Assembly: GCA_021775875.1 (NCBI GenBank)
Contig: JAJFHA010000015.1
Span: 1 to 64,000 of the forward strand
DNA: 64,000 nucleotides
Source: Hyphomicrobiales bacterium
GTDB lineage: Bacteria; Pseudomonadota; Alphaproteobacteria; Rhizobiales; NORP267
Reading direction: 5' to 3'
Part shown: positions 34,595 to 43,105 of the stretch, one piece after another
How the letters are laid out: every line of letters starts with the position of its first letter
Numbering within the stretch: position 1 is the first letter of the stretch
Notes under the pieces: model-generated
The model's input: the letters and a program-made list of their open reading frames with translations, nothing else
Told to the model about the DNA's origin: nothing
Databases searched by the model: none
Program-made: the position numbers and the translations under genes

Positions 34595-36178
34595 ATGGCC
34601 CGAAAACCTGCCAAACCAAAGTCTTCCACCGGCCCGGCCACAGCTCGCCGGCGGCGCAAGGCCCGTGCGGTTACAATCGACCTTGAGGCGACCGAAGTGG
34701 GGGACGAGGAAACCAATGGTGATGAGCGATCAACGGATCAGTCGCCAGCGGAAGATGATTCAAATATCAAAAGCGATGCGCCTGAAACTGTGTCAGAGGC
34801 GATAAACACGCAGAATGAAGATGTAGCTCCGGAGGTTGGGGTGGACAATACAGGCATTCCGATTTCCACCTATCTCAAATATGGCGCCAGCGGACTTGCC
34901 GGCGGGTTATTGGCGCTTTTGATACATTCAGGCCTTGCCGTGACAGGCATTCTGCCGGGGGGTGTGTCTGGTGATGCGGCCAGCCTTGCAACCCGGGTTG
35001 AACAACTTCGTGAAAACGTTGCCAGTCAACAAGACCGGCGCAATGCTCTGATCGGCCAGATTGAAACACGGCTGGATCGCCTTGCTGACAATGAAGACGC
35101 TCCGGAATTTGCTGCAAAGCTGGCAGACCTTGAAACGCAGTTGCGTGAGGTTGTTGCGGGGGGTGAAGGTCTGGCGGGCCAGGTGCTTGAAAACCGTCAA
35201 TCGACTGAAGCCGGATTGGCCGCTTTGTCAGAGCGACTTGATGCTCTTGTGGCCACCGATGCTGGGCCGCAAATCGCCGGACTGGAAGCAAGATTGGTGT
35301 CGCTTGAAGCAAATACAGCAACCGTGCTGACCGAATTACAGGCAGCAGCGACGAGCGGCAGCGAGACCGGGGTCTCAAACGTTGATCTTATGTCTCTACG
35401 ACAGTCTGTGACGTCGCTTCAGGGAACAACAGAAGAAATTCGCGCTGCATTATCAGCGCGGCTTGACGGTTTGAACCAGCTTTTTGATGTCGCGACGGCG
35501 GTATCTGTAACTCTGGACAATCGTATCGCAGAGACCAATACAGCTCTATCGGAGCGTATGGACATAATAGAATCTCTCGTTCAGGCCTTGCCAAACAATA
35601 CGGCAGCTGTAGCGGATATAGGGGCAGAATCCCGTGCCGCAATCAATCTAGCTTTTGCCGCGCTGGAGCGTTTGTTTGTGGCCGGGCTGCCCTACGAGAC
35701 TGAGGTTGCGATCCTTTCAAATGCCAAAACAATCCCGACTGGTTTTTTAGCGAGCCTTTCCGCAACGGCCTCTACCGGCGCGACCACAATATCTGATCTG
35801 GCTGAACAATTTGAACAACGTGCGACGCAAATTATTGAAGCGGACAGAATTCGGACAGAAGACGGATTTCTGGATTCAGCGTTGTCCCAGATCAGGTCTG
35901 TGGTTCGGATCAGGCCAACCGGGTTTGTTGATGGCGATAGTGTTGCGGCCATTGTGGCCCGGGCGGAAGCTCATCTGGTCGACGGCCAACTTAAAGCAGC
36001 GCTTGATGAACTGGCTGCGCTTGATGGACCAGCAGCGGAGGTTGCGGCAAGTTGGTTTGCGGCGGCCAAGGCGCGGCTTGAAGCTGGAGAGGCTTTATCA
36101 GCTATCAACACCGAATTGTTGAAATTGGCGCAGCGTTCCGGCATCGAGGCCGGTGCAGACGCCGGCGAAGGTCAATAG
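34595..36178 (+). CDS. Mitofilin-like (COG4223) inner-membrane protein
   Basis: A 527-residue protein encoded between hemD and hemY, the conserved alphaproteobacterial position for COG4223. The N-terminus is basic (ARKPAKPKSSTGPATARRRR), then acidic and disordered to residue 85. One membrane helix follows (YGASGLAGGLLALLIHSGLA), then a long Ala/Leu/Glu coiled coil (about 125-340) and a C-terminal mitofilin-like helical domain ending in QLKAALDELAALDGPAAEVA. Bacterial relatives of mitochondrial Mic60 are linked to membrane curvature. ATG 34595 is chosen because GGGAGG sits five bases upstream. Confidence 0.85.
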   Translation: MARKPAKPKSSTGPATARRRRKARAVTIDLEATEVGDEETNGDERSTDQSPAEDDSNIKSDAPETVSEAINTQNEDVAPEVGVDNTGIPISTYLKYGASGLAGGLLALLIHSGLAVTGILPGGVSGDAASLATRVEQLRENVASQQDRRNALIGQIETRLDRLADNEDAPEFAAKLADLETQLREVVAGGEGLAGQVLENRQSTEAGLAALSERLDALVATDAGPQIAGLEARLVSLEANTATVLTELQAAATSGSETGVSNVDLMSLRQSVTSLQGTTEEIRAALSARLDGLNQLFDVATAVSVTLDNRIAETNTALSERMDIIESLVQALPNNTAAVADIGAESRAAINLAFAALERLFVAGLPYETEVAILSNAKTIPTGFLASLSATASTGATTISDLAEQFEQRATQIIEADRIRTEDGFLDSALSQIRSVVRIRPTGFVDGDSVAAIVARAEAHLVDGQLKAALDELAALDGPAAEVAASWFAAAKARLEAGEALSAINTELLKLAQRSGIEAGADAGEGQ

Positions 36179-36182
36179 GTCT

Positions 36183-37763
36183 ATGATTCGCGTTCTCCTG
36201 TTTTTTATCACCGTTGGGGTCGTTGCCATTGGTGCGGCGTGGCTTGCCGACCGGCCCGGTGATCTGGTGCTGTCCTGGCTCGGATACCGCATTGAGCTGA
36301 GCCTCATGGTTGCCGCCATATTATTACTGGTTCTCCTGATCGTGAGCGTATTTATCTGGTCGCTGATCCGCGGACTTGTTGGTACGCCCGGTGCTCTTGG
36401 CGGATTCTTGCGCAACCGGCGCACGGAAAAAGGTTTTGATGCCCTGACCCGCGGCATGATCGCGATCGGGTCTGGCGACGCTCAGGCAGCATCCAGATAT
36501 TCAACCATCGCCGACCGGGTGATGGGAGACCAGCCGCTGGCTCTGTTGCTACGGGCGCAAGCTGCCCAACTCAAAGGTGATCAAAAGGCCGCCAAAAAAG
36601 CGTTCGATACAATGTTGGGTGCGCCGGAAACTGAAAATCTTGGCTTGCGTGGATTGTTTATCGAAGCCGAGCGGCAGAAAGATGCGGGCGCAATGCTCAG
36701 TTTTGCCGAACAGGCGCTTGAACGAAACCGGGCCGTTGGCTGGGCGGCGACAGCTCTTTTTGAGATGCAATGTGCCGCACGTAAATGGCGCGCGGCACTC
36801 GAAACATTAGCTGAAAACCATCGCCACGGCCTGGTTGATAAACAGCAGCAACGACGCTGGCGGGCAGTATTGCTGACCGGGCTGGCCGCCGAACTTGAAC
36901 AGGATGGCCCGGATCAGGCGCTTATCCTGGCTGAAGAAGCCCATGGCCTCGCGCCGGATCTGGTGCCGGCCAGCGTCCTTACCGGCTCTTTACTCGGGGC
37001 GTCTGGCAATGTGCGCAAGGCCACCCGGATTTTGGAAAAAGCTTGGAATGCCGGGCCGCATCCCGACATTGCCGAAGCCTATGCCAATGTGCGGACGGGA
37101 GATTCTGTTCGCGACCGGTTGAAGCGCGTAATAAGTCTGGCGCAAAAAATACCGGACAGCTTTGAGGGTGCGATTGCTGTCGCTGGCGCAGCGATAGACG
37201 CGCTCGACTGGAAAGCGGCCCGCGAAGCGCTGGCGCCGATTATCGCCACGCGTCCGAGCCAGCAGGTTTGCACCTTGATGGCCGAAATTGATGAAGGCGA
37301 ACATGGCGACCGGGGCCGGGCACGGGAATGGCTTGCGCGCGGCATGCGGGCAGCACGTGATCCGGTCTGGACCGCCGACGGCCTGGTGGCACAATCCTGG
37401 GCCCCGGTATCGCCGGTGTCTGGTCGCCTTGATGCGTATGAATGGAAGGTGCCGATGGAGCGGTTGGCAGGGGCTGAAGATTTTGAAGACGACGATAGTC
37501 TGGAACCATTTCCCGATCTGGATATCAGCGAAGAAGCGCTTGATGTAACTCCGCTGGAAGATGTTTCTGAAGAACAGGAGCCGGATGAAATTTCTGCCGG
37601 GCAGGCCGAGGATACCGAAGCGTCTGCCACGCCACCAAAGCGTAAAAAAGCAAAGACGTCTGGGCGGAGCCGGGTGGCCAAACGCAAGATTGCCGTCGCC
37701 CCGGATGACCCCGGCGCTGGCGGGGCTGGCTTTGAAGACGAAGACGCCGGGCTTAAAAGCTGA
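36183..37763 (+). CDS. hemY: HemY-like membrane protein with TPR repeats
   Basis: A 526-residue protein with two N-terminal membrane helices (IRVLLFFITVGVVAIGAAWL; ELSLMVAAILLLVLLIVSVF) and a TPR-like cytoplasmic or periplasmic helical region (RALTRGMIAIGSGDAQAA-like units, PLALLLRAQAAQLKGDQKAA, ALILAEEAHGLAPDLVPASV). It belongs to the gammaproteobacterial-type HemY/COG3898 family found after hemD, not the protoporphyrinogen oxidase also called HemY; its role in heme synthesis is unclear. The C-terminal 100 residues are acidic then Lys/Arg-rich and likely disordered. ATG 36183 is five bases past the stop of the mitofilin-like gene. Confidence 0.88.
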   Translation: MIRVLLFFITVGVVAIGAAWLADRPGDLVLSWLGYRIELSLMVAAILLLVLLIVSVFIWSLIRGLVGTPGALGGFLRNRRTEKGFDALTRGMIAIGSGDAQAASRYSTIADRVMGDQPLALLLRAQAAQLKGDQKAAKKAFDTMLGAPETENLGLRGLFIEAERQKDAGAMLSFAEQALERNRAVGWAATALFEMQCAARKWRAALETLAENHRHGLVDKQQQRRWRAVLLTGLAAELEQDGPDQALILAEEAHGLAPDLVPASVLTGSLLGASGNVRKATRILEKAWNAGPHPDIAEAYANVRTGDSVRDRLKRVISLAQKIPDSFEGAIAVAGAAIDALDWKAAREALAPIIATRPSQQVCTLMAEIDEGEHGDRGRAREWLARGMRAARDPVWTADGLVAQSWAPVSPVSGRLDAYEWKVPMERLAGAEDFEDDDSLEPFPDLDISEEALDVTPLEDVSEEQEPDEISAGQAEDTEASATPPKRKKAKTSGRSRVAKRKIAVAPDDPGAGGAGFEDEDAGLKS

Positions 37764-37873
37764 TCACTTGCAGGGTCGGCTTGGGTCGGTGTTTATTGCG
37801 ATCAGTAAATGACCCGTAACCAGTCCTTGCAACCGCCCCCGCCAAAAGCTATCAGGAACCAGACCAGTTTTGG

Positions 37874-37949
37874 GCCGCATTAGCTCAGTTGGTAGAGCAT
37901 CGCATTCGTAATGCGGGGGTCAGGTGTTCGAGTCACCTATGCGGCACCA
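37874..37949 (+). tRNA. tRNA-Thr (anticodon CGU)
   Basis: A 76-nt cloverleaf. The acceptor arm GCCGCAT pairs with ATGCGGC, the D loop reads AGCTCAGTTGGTAGAGC, the anticodon stem CGCA/TGCG encloses loop TTCGTAA with CGT at positions 34-36, and the T loop is GTTCGAGTC. CCA is encoded at 37947-37949. Anticodon CGU reads the Thr codon ACG. No integrase or direct repeat of the tRNA end was seen, so there is no sign of an attachment site. Confidence 0.95.
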
Positions 37950-38199
37950 TAACTGTATGACTTCACCCTATAATTTTTTATTTAAGTGTTAGGCAGGGAT
38001 ACTCTATTGCTTTGACAATTGTTCGGTCTATCGGAGCGCGGGATCAAACATTTTGTACCTAATGATCAATTTTCCATCTAGGAATCCAGTTCCGTCTTTC
38101 GCTGGACTGGGAGTACGGATTGAATCAGGATGAATTTACAGTAGCAATATCAAATATTGCACTTCTGTGCGCCCTAAAATCCAGGAAAGGAAACGAACA

Positions 38200-38664
38200 A
38201 TGACACGACCACCAATTCCGCCATTTGATAAAGCATCGGCGATCATAAAGGTACGCGCCGCCGAAGATGGATGGAACGGTCGCGAACCGGCAAAAATCGC
38301 GCTCGCCTATACGCCAGACAGCCAATGGCGAAACCGCTCAGAATTCTTAAACGGGCGTGCTGAAATCGAAGCCTTTTTGACCCGCAAATGGCAAAAAGAA
38401 CTCGATTATCGCCTGATCAAGGAACTTTGGGCATTTGCCGGAAACCGGATCGCCGTCCGCTTCGCCTATGAATGGCACGACGAGGACAATAACTGGTTTC
38501 GTTCATACGGCAACGAAAACTGGGAGTTTGATGAAACCGGCCTGATGCGCCTGCGCATTGCCAGTATCAACGATCTGGCGATTGCAGAAAATGACAGGAA
38601 ATACCATTGGCCCCTTGGCCGTCGTCCTGACGATCATCCCGGATTGAGCCAACTGGGACTTTGA
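38200..38664 (+). CDS. DUF1348 family (NTF2-like) protein
   Basis: A 154-residue SnoaL/NTF2-like protein with the DUF1348 pattern: [98 protein letters not shown] and a terminal [14 protein letters not shown]. The fold is a cone-shaped ligand pocket; the function of the family is not known. ATG 38200 has AGGAAAGGAA upstream. It follows the tRNA by 250 bp in which I see no gene. Confidence 0.92.
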   Translation: MTRPPIPPFDKASAIIKVRAAEDGWNGREPAKIALAYTPDSQWRNRSEFLNGRAEIEAFLTRKWQKELDYRLIKELWAFAGNRIAVRFAYEWHDEDNNWFRSYGNENWEFDETGLMRLRIASINDLAIAENDRKYHWPLGRRPDDHPGLSQLGL

Positions 38665-39012
38665 TTTTGCATTGAAGAAGGAAAAAATTTCATGGCATGT
38701 GTATTCGCTGAAAGTATATTTACCCCGACCGTTCTGGATATCCGGAAACAATAGGGCTCGGCGAGTAGAGATTTGCTCGGTACGGTCACGGTAATTCGGT
38801 GACGGATTTTTGACAGATCTGTAATGGTTCTTCCTTCGCGGCGGCTTCAATGATTATGCGTCTCCCGTGTCACTTTCTTTTCTTTCGCATATATTGGGCA
38901 GAGCTTCATCGCTTCTATTGTCTATTAAATCATTAAATGCCGTCATCTCTTAGGAAAACCCAACATTCTGTCTCATGATTGCTGACGGAGAACAATCAAT
39001 AGTCAGGTTGGA
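38665..39012. other. Non-coding stretch, no gene supported
   Basis: About 350 bp between the convergent DUF1348 and membrane-protein genes. Small frames here show no Shine-Dalgarno or family pattern. A short GTCAC/GTGAC inverted repeat sits near 38785-38803; I see no clear terminator for the DUF1348 gene. Confidence 0.4.
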
Positions 39013-39044
39013 GGTTGAGGCTCAAATATATTTGGGCCTCAACC
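39013..39044. terminator. Near-perfect 32-nt hairpin overlapping the stop codon of the small membrane protein gene
   Basis: GGTTGAGGC (39013-39021) pairs with GCCTCAACC (39036-39044), and the interior CAAATA/TATTTG (39023-39034) continues the stem with one T-G pair, leaving almost no loop in DNA. The TGA stop of the minus-strand gene (39039-39041) lies in the stem. No T run follows on either strand, so it may be an RNA-stabilising or Rho-linked structure. Confidence 0.6.
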
Positions 39045-39410
39045 GGCATATCTGCCCCATTTTGTTTCTGTTGCCCACCAGATGACCTTTCCGCCCAACA
39101 GGATCGTGGCCCCGATAATCCACCAGGCATAGGGGCCAAAGGTCAGCAAGCCAGTGCCCTGCAAGACCACTGGAACAATCAGGGCTAAATAAAAAGGTCC
39201 GGTATAGCGACAATGCACCCGCCCGCAACGACGGGTATTCAACAAACAAGCGCCGCCCATCCAGAGCAAAGCAAGCGACCAGATAATGGTACGCAGGGTA
39301 GTATCGGCAAGCATTCCGGCGGCAATGACGATCAGGGGGGTGCCCCAGACTGCGATCAGGATGCGGATATTTCCAGCCCAATCGAGGTTATTTGTGTTGC
39401 TCTGGCTCAA
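39039..39410 (-). CDS. Small four-helix membrane protein with RCGRVHC motif
   Basis: A 123-residue protein with four hydrophobic spans: IRILIAVWGTPLIVIAAGML, TIIWSLALLWMGGACLLN, FYLALIVPVVLQGTGLLTFG and WWIIGATILLGGKVIWWATE. Between spans 2 and 3 is the loop NTRRCGRVHCRYTGPF, with two Cys and a His that could bind a metal or heme. I recall similar unnamed membrane proteins with a CGRVHCxxTGP loop, but no function. It stands between unrelated genes. Confidence 0.75.
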   Translation of the reverse strand: MSQSNTNNLDWAGNIRILIAVWGTPLIVIAAGMLADTTLRTIIWSLALLWMGGACLLNTRRCGRVHCRYTGPFYLALIVPVVLQGTGLLTFGPYAWWIIGATILLGGKVIWWATETKWGRYAG

Positions 39411-39655
39411 AGAAATTCAACCATTTTCCATCCGGTATTTCCGGCAACTGAACTGTAGATATTAGCGTACTCGCGGAACATGGATTTGAACAGCTCCCAA
39501 AAAATGAGGCAAGGAGGCGGGTAAAGGCAAGTCCTGATACGACTAATTGTTTGTCAGATTTGAGATCAAGTAGTCAAATAAATATGGTTGTTTCCACATA
39601 CCCTCGCAGGGTCCGTCATCACTCAATCCTGTCAGGATTGCAATTGGATGCTGGA

Positions 39656-40075
39656 TTAGGAAGTAGGCGCTATAAATTCGACGCGGATTCCACCCGGTAT
39701 ATAGCACATCATGTGCCGCGTTGGACCACTGCCCAAAGGTTTCGGGGCAAATTCGATGCTCGTGCCCTCCGCATTCTGTAGCCGATCATGCATGGCATCG
39801 AGCGCCGTTTGGTCCTCAACGATCAGCGCCAGGTGATGCAGACCAATTACGTTCTTACGGTCAAATGGCGTCACTTTGGTGGCGTCCTCGGCTTGCCACA
39901 GAGTGATCATGATGTTGCCATCAGATAAGAATGTCGCTGGATAATCGGGCTTTTCGCCAATTTGATTAAATCCAAGTATGTCGATGAAGAAAGCATTTGC
40001 ATCTTTCAGGCTGGGCACCGTCAACCCTACATGATGCACACCTTTGGTCAAAGGACCGGTCGGCTTCTCATTCAT
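39656..40075 (-). CDS. VOC family protein
   Basis: A 139-residue vicinal-oxygen-chelate protein: GVHHVGLTVPSLKDANAFFI, ILGFNQIGEKPDYPATFLSD, VIGLHHLALIVEDQTALDAM and GGIRVEFIAP. Metal-ligand positions are His in GVHHVG, His in GLHHLA and Glu in VEFIAP, as in glyoxalase I and related enzymes. Substrate unknown. It follows the GST gene by 76 bp on the same strand. A 17-bp palindrome lies just after its end. Confidence 0.85.
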   Translation of the reverse strand: MNEKPTGPLTKGVHHVGLTVPSLKDANAFFIDILGFNQIGEKPDYPATFLSDGNIMITLWQAEDATKVTPFDRKNVIGLHHLALIVEDQTALDAMHDRLQNAEGTSIEFAPKPLGSGPTRHMMCYIPGGIRVEFIAPTS

Positions 40076-40151
40076 GGTTTCTACCTCCTAATTGATAGAT
40101 CAAAGCGTCGGCTTTGCGTTACCTGAATTCAGGCCTTCCAGGTTCAGGGCC

Positions 40152-40862
40152 CTAGTCTGACGTGCTTTTCTTCAGGTGCGCCGCCGATTGGTTGAACAGG
40201 ATATCGTTGTTTGAAGCGGTTTGCTGACCCCGGTTCTGGTTATCCTTGAAAAGATTGATCGCGGTGCGTACCGCCGGGCGCTGTTTGATCCGGCCCCGCC
40301 AATCGGCAACGTTTGGAAATTCGTCCAGGGACGCGCCGAGCGGCTTGGCGATAAACGCCCAGGGGAATGCGATCATGTCAGCGATGGAATAATCGTCGCC
40401 AAGAATATAGGGACGGGTGGCCAACCGGTTTTCCAGCACACCGAGATTGCGGTCATATTCACCCGCATAACGTTTCTGGCCATAGGCGCGTTGATCTTCC
40501 GGTGCATAATTGACGAAATGGCTGAGCTGTCCAGCCATCGGTCCCTGATTGCCAGTCTGCCAGAATAGCCATTCCAGCGTTTCCTTGCGTCCCAGTGGGT
40601 CGGTTGGCATGAAACGGCCGGTTTTCTCAGCCAGATAAAACAGAATCGCGCCGCTCTCAAACACCGGCACCGGGTCACCTTCCACATCGTGATCCAAAAT
40701 GGCTGGCATCTTGGCGTTGGGAGATATCTTCAGAAAGTCCGGCTTGAACTGGTCACCTTCGCCAAGGCGCATCAGGTGGGTTTTATAGTCAAGCCCGCAT
40801 TCTTCGAGCATGATAGCGGCCTTCCAGCCGTTCGGCGTCGGGGCATAATAGAAATCGATCAT
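40152..40862 (-). CDS. Glutathione S-transferase family protein
   Basis: A 236-residue GST. The thioredoxin-like domain runs over residues 1-85 (MIDFYYAPTPNGWKAAIMLE; SPNAKMPAILDHDVEGDPVP; VFESGAILFYLAEKTGRFMP) with the cis-Pro in KMPAIL and the ES glutathione contact. The helical domain follows (EWLFWQTGNQGPMAGQLSHF; YILGDDYSIADMIAFPWAFI). It resembles the YfcG/YghU-type Nu GSTs, which act as disulfide-bond reductases. Its start overlaps the stop of the CoA-transferase gene (ATGA at 40859-40862), so they are coupled. Confidence 0.9.
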   Translation of the reverse strand: MIDFYYAPTPNGWKAAIMLEECGLDYKTHLMRLGEGDQFKPDFLKISPNAKMPAILDHDVEGDPVPVFESGAILFYLAEKTGRFMPTDPLGRKETLEWLFWQTGNQGPMAGQLSHFVNYAPEDQRAYGQKRYAGEYDRNLGVLENRLATRPYILGDDYSIADMIAFPWAFIAKPLGASLDEFPNVADWRGRIKQRPAVRTAINLFKDNQNRGQQTASNNDILFNQSAAHLKKSTSD

Positions 40863-42091
40863 TCGGCGGCCCCGGATTGGTCTTGAGACTGGTCTGGCGA
40901 CCCTTGCCTGACGGCGCCGGAGGTTTCAAGAGCTTCAATTTCGGCATCTGCCCACCCGGCTTCGGATAGTATTTCCCTTGTATGTTCGCCGTAAATCGGA
41001 GCCCCATAACGATGCTCATTCGGGGTTTTTGAAAACCTGGCCGGTTGGCGGGCCTGGCGAATGGGTCCGGCTGTCGGGTGATCGGTTTCAAACAGGGTTT
41101 CGTTGGCGGCGATTTGCGGATGGTTGCGCATCTGGCCTCTGGTCAGGACCGGGGCGCAGGGAACATCTTCGGCTTCAAGGGCCGTGATCAATTCGTCGGT
41201 GGTGAAATGGCGAACCGCTTCCTGGGTCAGGTTCATACGGTCGTTTTTGTATTTTCCACCGCGCAGGGTGGCGGTTTTAAAACGCTCGTCTTCCAAAAAT
41301 TCTGGCTTGTTGAGCGCCCTGGCAAGGCCGCGCCATTCCTTGTCTTGCATCACGGCGATGGAAGCGTAGCCGTCGGCGGTTTCATAAACCAGATCGATAA
41401 ACGACTGGGCGCGCTCAGATTCTGACTCGTCGCCAACAAAAGTATGGCTGCCCATATCCGAACTCCAGAGGAACGCCACAATTGTATCCAGCATGGATAT
41501 TTTGATCTGCTGGCCTTCGCCGGAGCGTTCGCGGGCAAATAACGCCGCAGAAATTGCCTGGGAGGTCTGGATCCCGGTCAATTTGTCGGGAAGGATGGTA
41601 CGCACCAGACGCGGGCGCTCTTGATCCGATCCGGCTTGCACTGTGGTCAGACCCGAGACAGCCTGGATCAGGGGATCAAAAACCGGCTTCTGGGAATACG
41701 GTCCGTCAAAACCAAAACCGCTGATTGAGACGTGGATCAGGCGCGGGTTGAGGGCACGCAAAGCGTCTTCACCGACACCGATCCGGTCCGCGACGCCCGG
41801 TCGAAAATTCTGGATCACAACATCAGAATCTTTGGCGAGGCGCAGAAAAACATCCAGACCTTGTTTTGACTTCAGGTCGATGATGATCGAGCGCTTGTTG
41901 CGATTGTTGTTCAGGAACGCTGCCGCAAATCCACCGCGCCGGGTCGCCACATGGCGGGCATGGTCGCCGCCATTCGGCGCTTCGACCTTGATCACGTCGG
42001 CGCCCTGATCGGCCAGGGTCATGGTGGCGAGGGGGCCGGAAACCATCGCCGTCAGATCAATGATGCGGATGCCTTCAAAAGGGCCGGGCAT
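40859..42091 (-). CDS. CaiB/BaiF family CoA-transferase
   Basis: A 410-residue class III CoA-transferase. The N-terminus has IRIIDLTAMVSGPLATMTLA, DQGADVIKVEAPNGGDHARH and FLNNNRNKRSIIIDLKSKQG. The catalytic Asp is near residue 139 in KPVFDPLIQAVSGL, and GISGFGxDGPY-like sequence (VSISGFGFDGPYSQK) precedes it. Such enzymes move CoA between acyl-CoA and an organic acid. The C-terminal 30 residues are polar and Gln/Ser-rich. Coupled to the GST gene by an ATGA overlap; the substrate pair is unknown. Confidence 0.92.
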   Translation of the reverse strand: MPGPFEGIRIIDLTAMVSGPLATMTLADQGADVIKVEAPNGGDHARHVATRRGGFAAAFLNNNRNKRSIIIDLKSKQGLDVFLRLAKDSDVVIQNFRPGVADRIGVGEDALRALNPRLIHVSISGFGFDGPYSQKPVFDPLIQAVSGLTTVQAGSDQERPRLVRTILPDKLTGIQTSQAISAALFARERSGEGQQIKISMLDTIVAFLWSSDMGSHTFVGDESESERAQSFIDLVYETADGYASIAVMQDKEWRGLARALNKPEFLEDERFKTATLRGGKYKNDRMNLTQEAVRHFTTDELITALEAEDVPCAPVLTRGQMRNHPQIAANETLFETDHPTAGPIRQARQPARFSKTPNEHRYGAPIYGEHTREILSEAGWADAEIEALETSGAVRQGSPDQSQDQSGAAE

Positions 42092-42177
42092 GAGCGTCTC
42101 CTAAAAAACTGGTCCAGCACAAATAGAGGGTGCGGCAAATGGTTTCAATTGCGTTTGCTTGGATTGTGCCAAAAAAC

Positions 42178-42192
42178 TGTAATGCTATAACA
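42178..42192. promoter_or_regulatory. Candidate Zur operator upstream of znuCB-zur
   Basis: TGTAATG-C-TATAACA is an imperfect 15-bp palindrome 37 bp before the znuC start. The right half TATAACA matches alphaproteobacterial Zur boxes as I recall them and the left half agrees at five of seven positions. A Zur repressor is encoded at the end of the operon, so autoregulation is likely. Confidence 0.5.
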
Positions 42193-42229
42193 TCAAGAAT
42201 GACCCAGACCAATTTTGGACTTTACTAAG

Positions 42230-43105
42230 ATGACCATCGCGAAGGCCACTTCTGATACCTCTTTGGCTTCACTGCCGACAGAGATTTCTACCAACCGGCA
42301 TGTTGACGATGTGCTGGTTGAATGCCGGGATGTGGGTGTCTACCGGCCCAGCCGCTGGCTGGTCCAGGGCGTCGATATGGACGTGTCGCGCGGCAAAATC
42401 GTGACCTTGATTGGTCCGAACGGATCGGGCAAAAGCACCATCGCCAAAATCATGCTTGGCATTATTAAACCGGATACCGGTTCGGTCCGGATGAAGCCCG
42501 GCATTCGGGTTGGCTATGTGCCGCAAAAGCTGACAATTGATGCGTCGCTGCCGCTGAGCGTCAAACGCTTGATGAGCCTGACAGCCAAATATTCCGACGC
42601 CGATATCGAAACCGCGCTTGCAGCGACCGGGCTTGCTCATCTGGTGGAGGCGGGGGTTCAGCAATTGTCGGGTGGTGAGTTTCAGCGCGCTTTGATCGCG
42701 CGGGCAATTCTTGGAAAACCCGATCTGCTGGTACTGGACGAGCCGGTGCAGGGGGTCGATTTTTCTGGCGAGATCGGGCTTTACCAACTTATCCGCGATG
42801 TACGTGATAAAATCGGCAGCGGAATTTTGTTGATCTCTCATGATCTGCATCTGGTGATGGCGGATTCAGATTCCGTTGTATGCGTCAACGGTCATGTCTG
42901 TTGTCAGGGGACGCCACAGGCGGTTGCGGAGAACCCGGAATTTGCGCGACTGTTTGGCGGGCGGGCGGCGGAGACCTTGGCTGTATATCGCCATCATCAC
43001 GACCATTCTCATTTGCCCGATGGTAGTGTGCAGCATCAGGACGGCTCCACCAGTTTTGAACTTCATAGTCATGGTCCCCATTGCGACCATGACGAGGAGG
43101 CGTGA
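42230..43105 (+). CDS. znuC: Zinc ABC transporter ATP-binding protein ZnuC
   Basis: A 291-residue ABC ATPase. Walker A is GPNGSGKST in KIVTLIGPNGSGKSTIAKIM, the signature is LSGGEFQRALIARAILGKPD and Walker B is DLLVLDEPVQGVDFSGEIGL; the switch His is in ISHDLHLV. Identity as ZnuC comes from the company of znuB and zur. The C-terminus from residue about 254 is histidine-rich, with ten His in about 40 residues (YRHHHDHSHLPDG; SFELHSHGPHCDHDEEA), probably a zinc-binding tail. ATG 42230 was chosen. No znuA lies in the window. Confidence 0.92.
   Translation: MTIAKATSDTSLASLPTEISTNRHVDDVLVECRDVGVYRPSRWLVQGVDMDVSRGKIVTLIGPNGSGKSTIAKIMLGIIKPDTGSVRMKPGIRVGYVPQKLTIDASLPLSVKRLMSLTAKYSDADIETALAATGLAHLVEAGVQQLSGGEFQRALIARAILGKPDLLVLDEPVQGVDFSGEIGLYQLIRDVRDKIGSGILLISHDLHLVMADSDSVVCVNGHVCCQGTPQAVAENPEFARLFGGRAAETLAVYRHHHDHSHLPDGSVQHQDGSTSFELHSHGPHCDHDEEA

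Noticed and set aside
37874-42091. A genomic island inserted at tRNA-Thr
   Set aside because: The genes after the tRNA look accessory, but there is no integrase, no repeated tRNA 3' end and no clear shift in base use.
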